Source: Pseudofabraea citricarpa (lineage: Eukaryota > Ascomycota > Leotiomycetes > Helotiales > Dermateaceae). Taken from it: a DNA stretch of 64,000 nt. Shown here piece by piece: positions 47,158 through 56,811 of this stretch (the stretch's first letter is position 1; every line of letters starts with the position of its first letter). Made by a program: the position numbers and the translations under genes. The notes beneath the pieces are model-generated. The model made no database searches and was not told the DNA's origin. It saw only the letters and a program-made list of their open reading frames with translations. Where the stretch lies: the NCBI GenBank assembly GCA_029641185.1, contig JAPWGK010000018.1, positions 682,001-746,000 of the forward strand, in the 5' to 3' direction.

Positions 47158-48540
47158 TGGTCTTGAATAGGGCCTGCTCCGCGATTCGTGAGTTAGTTGA
47201 GGCTGAGCCCGAGAGTTCGCAAAGCAACAAAGGAGGCATCGCAGGACTGAGACTGATGGTGCAGCCTGACTCACCTACTCCAATTGGTATTTGCAATCTC
47301 GGGATTAATCCTTCCCAATGGAAAGTTTTCACGAAGAGGTAGAAAGGAGACTTGGTCGGGATCGTAGAGAGGGAGGGAAACCGAAGAACGCTTGCTAATC
47401 TTGCAAAATAAACTCCAGGCCGCATAAATTTATTAACCACTTCGAGAAAGCGATAAGCTATACTTATCTTTCTTGTTGGTTAAAGACTAAAGAGTGAATC
47501 TGAACATTAGACATCCATCTGGCAACACCAATTGGTTATATACCTCTGGTGATAAGGGCCCCTTTTTAAGCGATTGGTCGCCTATAGAGGAATTATGGGA
47601 TTTAAGCGAAGTTTCAACGACAGAGCATAATAAGCGATAGGGAGACGGTAAAACATATATTTGATTTTTCGATACTGACCTTACCTGACTTGAGAGAGCA
47701 AATAACCCTATGTGGCAAGTTTCCTCTTTAATAAATACTTACTATACTGCTGCAAATAGGAAATCCTCTCGATCCCTCGAATAGAACGTGCCTCTCCTAA
47801 TTGTTATATGATTCGTGGCTAAGAGCCTAACTGATCACCTTTGAAAAGGGGATATATTAATATATAGTGATATATTATCATAGCTAAAAGTCTATCCGCA
47901 ACACCTTATAACAGAGTATCATAAATGGATTTGATATTCTACAAACCCTAGTGATATATTTCAATGACCGTAGGTTTATCCTCCGCAACAACTAGTAACC
48001 AATTATAGTAAAACCCAAGCTTCTTCTTCCGTAAGAATTAAAAAAGGACAATGAGTAAATAAAAGGAGTAATAGCAAAACGGAGACAATTGACTTGGACA
48101 GTCGAGACCAAGTAGATATCTCTCAGCCTGGAAAAATAAAGACCCGTATATGCCAGCCAACAAAGCATAGTAGAAACCCACAGAAGATTCAAGATAGAAG
48201 ATAGAAGAAAGTTCTTATCAGATACTATTATCGGTATCGTCCTTATCGCGTTCATAGTGAATCGCATTCGTTTACTACTTAACAAGCCGTCCTTTCTCCA
48301 CCAAACCTATTCCTTCTTCTTCTTTACAACAACCAACAACCGACCAGCCAACCAAGGTTTGCTTCCAGCAAAGGAGAACCTTAGAATCATCAAAGTAAGT
48401 TATACCCTTTCATATTGAAGAGCGCTTCTACCCCTAGAAACGCAAAAGCGCAACATATTCTTTCGATCTTACCCTTTCGATCTTACCTTCTTGGTCTTGC
48501 AACTACAACTGTTCTTCAGAGAAGCACTTGCAGCTCTGGA
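47158..48540. other. Divergent AT-rich region between family members A and B
   Basis: About 1.4 kb. Contains TATATTAATATATAG-type sequence near 47862-47880. A good donor (GTAAGT) at 48392 could start the leader intron of member B. No gene. Confidence 0.45.
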
Positions 48541-48735
48541 TGCGCAACATCTGTGGATGCGCAACACCTGTGGACGCGCAACATCTGTGGACGCGCAACA
48601 TCTGTGGACGCGCAACATCTGAGGATGCGCAACATCTGAGGATGCGCAACATCTGTGGATGCGCAACATCTGAGGATGCGCAACACCTGTGGATGCGCAA
48701 CATCTGAGGATGCGCAACATCTGTGGATGCGCACC
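48541..48735. repeat. 17-bp minisatellite, about 11.5 copies
   Basis: Unit TGCGCAACATCTGTGGA, with positional variants (T/C at base 1, T/C in CATC/CACC, T/A in CTGTG/CTGAG). Eleven full units at 48541-48727 plus one degraded unit. Because 17 is not a multiple of 3, every frame shows a 17-residue period. That periodicity creates long spurious open frames on the minus strand. Confidence 0.95.
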
Positions 48736-48895
48736 ACCTATTCGATCTCACATTTTCGCACTTTCAGGGCTTACAACTTTTCATTTGGAAGAGCGCAATC
48801 TATATTTCCGATCTTGCACTATGAGCGACCTATTTTCGGCACCGCTTTCTTTGGACTTCAAACTCTTCGTTCTTCCCAGCTAACCTGAACTCTAG

Positions 48896-49881
48896 ATGGA
48901 TCGCTACACCAACTCCCTAGAACCACACCAAGCTGAGGAGGCGTATAGTCCTAGTGAAACTGGGGTCGGCAATCAGACTGAGGGAGCACCACTGCAAGAA
49001 ATCAGAACGTTCGATGATTTTCAAGCCCGCAAGACTTATCGCACTCGCATTAACCTAGATAATCCGAAAACCCAACAATGCCCTACAACTGATGAGGAAT
49101 TCAGAGGTTATGTCTCCTCTCTAATGTACGCTATCAATGACGTTTCTACGGTACTAGACAAGCCACTCAAGAATGGCAAACCTGCTCAGGCCGTACAACG
49201 AATCATTGATGGTTATTACCCAAAGTACATGATAGAAGAAGTGTGCTGGGACATTGTGGTAAGCTATGGAATTCTGTTGCTGTTGGACTCCGAATTCTAC
49301 TAACCAATGATAGACAAAGTTGAATCAGTCTCACTCTGGTGTTCGCTTGGTTGATGAGGGTTATGGCAGCAAGAAGTTCAATGACTACGACACATACACT
49401 GAGAAGTTCTACGCTATTACCCAAGCTCTTACTGTATGTATTTCATGATTACCCATCCCTGAAACCTAGAAGCTAACGTTTCGCAGAAACATAAGTCCAT
49501 TGTTAAGATGCTCATGGACGCGTCATTTATTGACCGATTGGTAGATGCTCCGGAAATCGAAATGAAAGTAAGTAATCTTTGCTATATGCCAACCTTGACC
49601 CAGATAACTGACTTGGCGTTTTTCAGTCCAAGGAGGCAAACAGTATCATAAACGCCAAACGAAACGAGCAAAATAGCGTTGGTAGGGAAGCGATTAAGCA
49701 AGGAAGGGATCAAGAGATACTTAATGCATCTGCCGCTGCCAGACAACAAGCCGAGGAGGAGCACGCTGAGGAGGAGCAAGTCGAGGAGGATTATGACGAA
49801 GACGAGTACTATGACCAAGAAGAGTACCCTGGCCAGGAGTACGCTGACGAGGAATATGAAGACCAAGAATATGCAGAGTGA
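48896..49881 (+). CDS. Island family member B, unknown function (short form, acidic tail)
   Basis: Four exons, 48896-49258, 49314-49433, 49487-49567 and 49627-49881, all phase 0, 272 residues. The ATG is directly preceded by CTCTAG and a GCTAAC, an acceptor-like context, so a leader intron is likely. Exon 1 carries CPTTDEEFRGYVSSLMYAI and LKNGKPAQAVQRIIDGYYP, ending EEVCWDIV. The 120-nt exon has SHSGVRLVDEG ... YDTYTEKFYAI; the 81-nt exon has FIDRLVDAPEIEMK; the last exon starts SKEANSIINAKRNEQNSVGR. The C-terminal domain of A and C is absent, replaced by a Glu/Asp/Tyr/Gln tail (EEEHAEEEQVEEDYDEDEYY). No known family. Confidence 0.75.
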
Positions 49882-52386
49882 AGTGGAAGCAGCAAATAGT
49901 CAATTGATTGGCTGTAGTTAGTAGCCGATAAGGAATCAATGCGAGCGAAACCTACAAATGGAACATGGAATAAAACTTGCCACATTGCCTCCCTCAGTGA
50001 TCAATTAATTTGACGCCTTCGTTTGAGCCTCTACCATGAATAAGTAGAGACCAATGACGATTCTACTCAAAGACTTGTAGTAGAGTTCCCTTCGTGCCCG
50101 AGAATAATGCCAAAGTAAGCTGGTAACAGGATTACTGCGGACAATGACACTACAGCTGACAACGTAGAGACCGTGGTGGAAACCTTTCAGGATATCTATC
50201 TTTCCCCGAGGTAAGTGGATATCAATTGTTAGGACTTGATCACGGTGGGCAGGATACACATACGGCTCTCAATATGAACCTCTAGAGCCTTAGAGCCTTG
50301 GAGTTCTAGGGGTTTGATGACCAGTCTATTAGCTATAGGGAATGGCCAACAGCTGGAGAATTTAATGGTTTTTTTTCTGGTCTTTCCTCCTCGCAAAGGT
50401 ATTGTCTCGAAGGTCATATCTGGGAGAGTCCAGCATCCTTCTGAATTTTGGTTTTCATTTTGATGCTGAGATTTCCCTATATTCCAAGCACGTTGTAACC
50501 TGTTGAACCATTGTTTGGCTGCCGCTCGCTAAACTTTTCGCAAGGTCGGAGGTGTTCTCTCACCTGCTCAGAGGTAGCTGCAATCATCCTCATCGATACG
50601 GGCAATCCTCATTTTGAAAGTCGGCTTGAATGTTTGCGATAAGGCTAGGGATGTCGAATTGGAGGGGCCTAATATGTGGCCAACGAAGACCAAGTTGCAG
50701 GACGGTAAGTGGTTGCGCCAGGATTATCCACAACGCTGACTTTTCAATCAGAAATCTCACACCTTCCAAAGACGTCGCTCAAGTCCCGTAACAATACCGA
50801 ATTTGCATCTTTCCAATCATAATTTCGTCATACTATAACCAAGCAAAATTGTTCAACCATTGGCCTTCCGATTATCCTTGGCAGGAGAGGCTCATCACAA
50901 AAGCAGAGTAGTAATCAGAGACGGGAGTTTCATATTGCCAGCATACATAGGCAGCTCAAGGAGCTCTGCCGACCTCGTCAATGTTTAGAGTACGTGCCCC
51001 TTGAGTAGAAAAGCCAATCTGCCTGACACTTGGTGTTGGTTGTTGTGACCTTCTGGCATGCATTGAATAACTCCAAAAAGCGGTGCCTTTTGTCCAGGTT
51101 CTTTTTCGTAGTTGGGGGTCAAAACACGGATTTGCTAACCTCTGATAATAGTACTTCTTGAATAAAACTGTCCGTATGTGGCATGTGCCCACGAATGAAT
51201 ACCCTGCAGCTTGCCTCTCCGACCAGGCTCATCCATATCTTCTCCCTCGAAATTTCTTTGCGGCACAGCCACAGCTTGCTCGCTACCTACAAACACCACA
51301 GTTACCCTTCGAAGAGTATCCTATTCCATAAGCTTCGCCTTACACCGCCCTCTCAGCCGAGTGCCTCGACAGCTTCTATGCGTTATTGTTTAACTCAAGC
51401 CAGCATACAACTTGAGTCTTTGAACAGTCCTTCGATGCCTTGCAAAGAAGCATCGTTTGTATCACCGAATTCATAAAACTTCGTCTTATCGCCAGTAGAC
51501 AGTTATTGATTGGCTAGACTTATGTTTTCCACTTGGTTGCTCGGTCTTTCAATATATCGAAGCCGGCTTAGCCACCATTGTTGCCCTTGTAACTTGGCAT
51601 CTACCACACTCAGTTAGCGATTACTTCTGAAAGAGAGCAACGAACCTTCCAAAAGCAAAAGTACAGATTGTCCGAATTGCGACTTGGCCTTTATGATGGC
51701 TTTCGCTTCTTTTGAGGGGCGGATGTTTTAGTTGGTGATCACACGCAGCAGCGGGATGGATTGCCCAAAACTACCTAGGTAGCTTCATCCCCCGATACGG
51801 AAGAACACTTGGCTTGGTTTGAGAGCTTGGGTGTGGTTGAGGGAAGAGGAAATTATCTACATACCTTCAGAAGACCCCGTCAGATTATGGTTGGCTTTTG
51901 TATAAAGCAGTAACACTCCTTGCAACATTTCGGTGGCAAAAAGCTGGAAACGCGTGTTAGCTTGCTGCACCGAGAAATCAATGGCCAGAATATACTTCAC
52001 AAGTCCCGGAGGCAGATTAATAGGAGAGAAGCTCTACGAGAGACTTATGAACTGGAAAAGCCGGGAATGAGTGCAATTGGATGGTAAAGCGTGTCTAGGA
52101 ACGCTTTGTGACACTCGCTTGGCAACGCGTCTCTGTGTTCCTCGGAAGCAAAAAAAAGCAACAAAAACGAAGTCGGCAACATGCAAAAAGTTCAGCCTCT
52201 CACCATTTTCCAAGATCCCCAGAGGAAATTGTACTCTTTATGATAGCCTACGTCTTTGGCAGTTTGTGCATAGCACAGTGGGACAACCCATGGCTTGCCA
52301 GAGCCCCAGGTTCCTAAGCAAGGCAGTGACCAAATCTCACATACACTCGATGTGAAGTCATGATACTATGCGCTGTACTTGTGTAG

Positions 52387-52457
52387 ATTACTGGTGTCAG
52401 ATCCTCATGTACAATTTGTACACAATATGGATCTACTGCAGTTAGACACCAGTAATC
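52387..52457. repeat. 71-bp inverted repeat (MITE-like or hairpin)
   Basis: Ends GATTACTGGTGTC (52387-52399) and GACACCAGTAATC (52445-52457) are perfect 13-bp inverted repeats. The interior contains a second near-palindrome, TGTACAATTTGTACA (about 52409-52423). The transcript would fold into a hairpin. No coding capacity. A miniature transposon remnant is possible, but no target-site duplication was identified. Confidence 0.7.
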
Positions 52458-54518
52458 AGACGGGATCCGGAAACGCGTCGCGCATCTCTAGATGACCAGA
52501 CCCTCAATCAAAGTGAATGATTACCAGTTGTGCCACGTCCGCTGTCAACATGTTGACAACTACAAAAGTTCGTATCTGTATTTATGTACGTACCTGGAGG
52601 TGGCCTATCCCATCAGCAGTTGGGGAAACCACGTCTCGCCAATTTTTTTTCGCCTGCCCAAACAGGGAGCCGCCGCCAGTGAGCCACAGCAGCAGAACGA
52701 CGAAATGAAGCATATGCGCAGAAATTTAGCAAGAATTTTGGTTATCACATATATGGTTAAAACCAAAGCGACCATCCATATTTCCTAAGAGAAATTCCCC
52801 AACTAGCAGGGACTGCATCGGACCACTGAAACCTGGCTGGCTTTTCTTTTGCTGTGCTTTCGGGGATAATTGCCATGGAAAGTTTTATCACTTCTAATGT
52901 CTCGGACTTCCTTGTTCTTGGTACCTGGTTTCTTTGTTACTTCAACTGGCTTTCAGTCCCTTTGCTCGCATGGATGCTTGATTTGCGGGTCCACACTTGA
53001 TGGTATTTAGTAGAGATAGCACGAGGAAAACTTCAATAGTTTTGCATTGTATGTATTGGGGTTTTATTTTATCGTATCTTATTTCACTTTACTTTGATAG
53101 CCGGTTCTTTCTGCATCATTATTGTGTCCTTGATTTAGCTACAATGTCCTTGTCTGCATCCATGGGCAAATCACCCTTCTCATACCGTACTGTGTAACAT
53201 GGTTCTTTATTTTAGGTCCTAGTAGATTCAAGACAGTAAAAGTGTCCCTGTCTACATATTATCAAAGGGCTGTCAAGTTTACTGCAGAGTTTTTGGGTGT
53301 CAAATTCCTTTCACAGCAATGCAACAATACCCTCATTTTGAATCTCATTATTTATCGGTTTATAGAATCTTTCGTAGAAAATATCATATTTCATTCAGAG
53401 TGAGTATCTTTGCTAGAGAGCAACACATAAAATGAAAATGAGAATAGGAAATTACTTTATAGCTTTCCGGCTATTTCAAGACACAAGAAGAACTGATTTC
53501 AAATGAAACTAAGCTATCTAAGATTTCGAACTACCCAAAATCAGAGATTTTATAAAATATCCTTACTCTTTCGCAGAGTTAGGCATTGCCGATACACCTC
53601 GTGCTTAGCGTTGATCACTTCACGTGTTCACTGTAGATTACGAAAGTCAATTGAGCCAATATCTATTCAGAAGATATCGTAAGGATTCCATTGATAATAT
53701 AAGTAAGGAATTATTCAGGATTGAGCATATGGGCAACACAAGGTCATTCATTCTCTCAGGTTAGTTGCAGTAAGCAACCTTACAAGTTGAGAGAAACCCA
53801 TATTCTATTGTTCAATTCGTGAATAGCTTCAAGTCTCCCCCTTTTGACCCAGTCCTTTATAACTAGTCCCAGTTGCTTAGTATCGGTTCCTTGCGGTAGC
53901 TCTTTGCAGGGTTGATACTTTGTGAGTGCATCCGTAGAGTTGCAGTTTCGACCAATCCTCCGAGTCTCGTTGATCTCCCCGCGTTCATTTCTTTGGGACT
54001 GTATTATTTGGTACCATGTGGATCAGTCTCGGGCTCGGTAAGTGATTACCAAGCTCGTCTTTATGCAACACCAACTCCTGATGCGATTTCATCGTTTGAG
54101 GGAAGTGAGTGGAAGTGAGTGACATTTCTCGTAGCGACGGAAGAGTCGAAATGCAGCACCCCGTCTGTTAGTATACAGTACCAAAGGCATCCAAGAATTT
54201 AAAATTCTTGATAGCAACATTACATGGGTACCCATATGGTGAAGTCTAAATTATTATTGTTGTAACATCTTCCGATTTGTGGGTTAGGTAGTCATATGAC
54301 GAGGAAATTATGTTTTGGGACCTATACTTTGATCCAGAGATATTATATTAAATCAAAATCACGACACATAAAGAATTTATGAGTAGAATTGGCAATTTAC
54401 AGTAAAGTTATAATTTTCAGGCACTGCTAAAGTGCTTGTAGGGACACTAAGTAGAACACTGCAAGAAGAATTTAATACCTAGGTTATGTAAATTGATTGC
54501 CTGCAAAGCGGAGAAAAG

Positions 54519-54707
54519 ATGGAGACAGGCAGCACCAGCACTCCTCCCAGCTCGAAGCCAAAAGAAGATGCCAAGACGAAGAAGAAGTTTCAGGCACATA
54601 CGTCACCGGAACGCGGAATCTTTGATGCGTTTTGTTCTTGTATAAAAAAGGGGATCTTTGATATTCTGTTGTCAGTCGTGCTTCTGTTATCAGCCATCGT
54701 CTTATAG
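54519..54707 (+). CDS. Doubtful small tail-anchored-like protein
   Basis: 62 codons from ATG: a hydrophilic Ser/Pro/Lys N-terminus (METGSTSTPPSSKPKEDAKT) and a hydrophobic C-terminal segment (IFDILLSVVLLLSAIVL) directly before the stop. The stop falls exactly at the boundary of the 114-bp tandem duplication. The second copy has one extra A and shifts frame. No family recognised; it could be chance. Confidence 0.22.
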   Translation: METGSTSTPPSSKPKEDAKTKKKFQAHTSPERGIFDAFCSCIKKGIFDILLSVVLLLSAIVL

Positions 54708-54820
54708 GCACATACGTCACCGGAACGCGGAATCTTTGATGCGTTTTGTTCTTGTATAAAAAAAGGGGATCTTTGATATTCTGTTGTCAGTCGTGCTTCT
54801 GTTATCAGCCATCGTCCTGT
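54592..54820. repeat. Tandem duplication, 114-bp unit, two copies
   Basis: Copies start AGGCACATACGTCACCGGAA at 54592 and 54706. They are nearly identical over about 114 bp, differing by one A in an A-run and little else, so the duplication is recent. Confidence 0.9.
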
Positions 54821-54955
54821 TGTCAATTGAATCCATATGTCAGCATCTAAAGTGTTTCTTGTATTCAATTACAGTGAAACTACAGTACAATGAAGAAGTA
54901 GAAAATCAAAACAGGAGAATCAGCTCCAGAATTTCGCCCAACCTTATTGCCGAAA

Positions 54956-56811
54956 CTACATCTCTCTCCAGATATCTTCATGGCCAGCGGGGTCAGCCAG
55001 TCCTAGCAGCCACTTTTCTCTAGCAATGTTATCAGGATCGAAAGAAATGAGCTTCGTGTATGGAACCGGGTTTCCTTGCGCATCAATATCACCTCGGTGT
55101 AAAGCCAGAGCATATGCCCATTCGAGGATTTGAGAAAGGTGCGTATAAATGACATTTCCAGTAAAGAGATCAAGAACCTCGTGACCAAGGAAGCATCCCT
55201 GCATAGTATCCCAATTAACAGGTACCCAATACTTCAGCTTTTCCTCTTCAATGTATGCTCTTGCATACAACAGTAGTTGCTCAAAGCTATAGCGATAATC
55301 AATGGCGAAGTCTCGATCTACATCCATTAATTTACACAATTCGCCATAGTAGTCATCCTCAGGAACTTGAGCGTCGGGATCAATAGGGGACATGGCAATA
55401 CCCTGACCAGAAACATCAGACATTTCATCTTGCTCGAGAGACGATTCTGAGTCGGGATCAATAGCAATACCCTGACCAGAAACACCAGACATGTCGTCTT
55501 GTTCGCGAGATGCTTCTGACATTTCGGCGTCTGGACTGAAAACATTCTGGTTGTTTAACTCGCCCATTACAGGTTGTGCCGCCATGGATTGTGATCGGGT
55601 TGCCTTTCGTCTGATTTGTTTCGGGGAGTCACTCGTGTCAAGCTTCTTTCCTGGCGCCTTCTCCTTGTCGTCGCTTGCTGTGGAGTCATCGGTGTCCTCG
55701 TCGTTGTATTTTTGCTGGCGTGCTAAGGCTCGCTTGCGCTTCAAAACTGCAAGAGGAATATCGCTGTCTATAGAGTCATCGCTGTCTATGGAGTCATCGC
55801 TGTCCTTGTCGTTGTCTTTTTGCTTGCGCGCGGAGGCTCGCTTGCGTGCGGTGACTCGCTTGCGTGCGGTGACTCGCTTGCGCTTCGAGACTGCAACAGG
55901 AATCTTTTTGTCTGGCATCTCTTTAATAGTTTGCTCCTCGAGTCCCTTGAGTGCAGCGGCCCGTCCAAGCGCATTCTGAGTATCACGTTTGGCGTTGATG
56001 AGTTTATTTTGTTCTTTAGACTAGAAGAAGTCAGTCACCTATGTAAGATAAAATGGGAGAGAATTGCCGAGGATTTGGAACTTACCTTCAATTCTGACTT
56101 AGGAGAATCTACCAATCTATGAATGAATAAAGGATCAAGAATATTCTTGCACATGGCTTTCGAAGTCTGGCACAGATCAATTAGTATATAATGTTGTATA
56201 ATGCGTTTTGGGAATATTACCTTGCAAGCATGGGCAACTGCGTTGAAGTGTTCGTTATACGAATCATACTTGTCTTTGGTCTTGGAATCGTGATGTTTAT
56301 CGACTACTTTCACGCCGCAATATGCGTTGTTTAGGTTGTTCTGTAAATAAAGTGATTAGCCTTCAAATTGTTGCCATTTGGATTGTGATCTAAAACCTAC
56401 GATTATGTCCCAGCACACCATTTCGATTTCAAAGTCAGGGTAATATTCCGACTCCATGCGTTGGACGGCCTGAGCCTTTTTTCCATTCTTCAACACCTTG
56501 TCGTGTACATTCGAGGTGTTTCGTATGGCTTCAAATAAAATCTTGACATAACCTCTCTTCTCGTCATCTGTTCTAGGACACTCGTTGTACTTTGCATTGT
56601 CTCTTTCTTGATCTCTACGATCTTTGGCTGCCTGATACTGATTCGTAGACCGAATCAAGCCTTGATACACAGTGTGGACGCTGCTGTTATCTGTTTGACT
56701 GTTGGCAGCATGATTATCGTTGCCCCCATGTTCATTGCTGTTATCTTCTTGACCGCCGGCAGCGTGATCATCGTCGTCCCAATTTTCATTAGGTGGTTTT
56801 GCGGAATTCAT
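54956..56811 (-). CDS. Island family member C, unknown function (long two-domain form)
   Basis: Four exons, 56811-56401, 56340-56221, 56166-56086 and 56020-54956, all phase 0, 558 residues. A further intron (56927-56812, donor GTACGT as in member A) ends directly before the ATG. Exon 1 has an Asn/Asp/His-rich start, then CPRTDDEKRGYVKILFEAI, LKNGKKAQAVQRMESEYYP and EMVCWDII. The 120-nt exon gives AYCGVKVVD; the 81-nt exon gives FIHRLVDSPKSELK; the last exon starts SKEQNKLINAKRDTQNALGR. A basic repeat (KRKRVTARKRVTARKRASAR), acidic Ser/Asp blocks and twice-repeated VSGQGIA follow, then the C-terminal domain: YSFEQLLLYARAYIEEE, YWVPVNWDTMQG, VIYTHLSQILEWAYALAL and RGDIDAQGN. Unknown function; the linker suggests a nuclear protein. 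Confidence 0.77.

Larger units (their letters stand above)
49882..54955. other. 5-kb gene-free part of the island
   Basis: No intact gene. It contains a plus-strand stretch (about 50460-52360) that reads protein-like in one frame but with stops at near-random density, a 71-bp inverted repeat (52387-52457), a 114-bp tandem duplication (54592-54820) and otherwise AT-rich sequence. No recognisable transposase or reverse transcriptase motif was seen. Confidence 0.5.

Noticed and set aside
47992..48285. 97-codon hydrophobic minus-strand frame
   Set aside because: AT-rich codons give Leu/Ile/Phe-rich translations by default; no start context or conserved motif.
48469..48751. Three overlapping minus-strand frames of 73-83 codons with 17-residue repeats
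   Set aside because: They are the three translations of the 17-bp minisatellite. Any frame stays open because the unit lacks stops, so there is no evidence of a protein.
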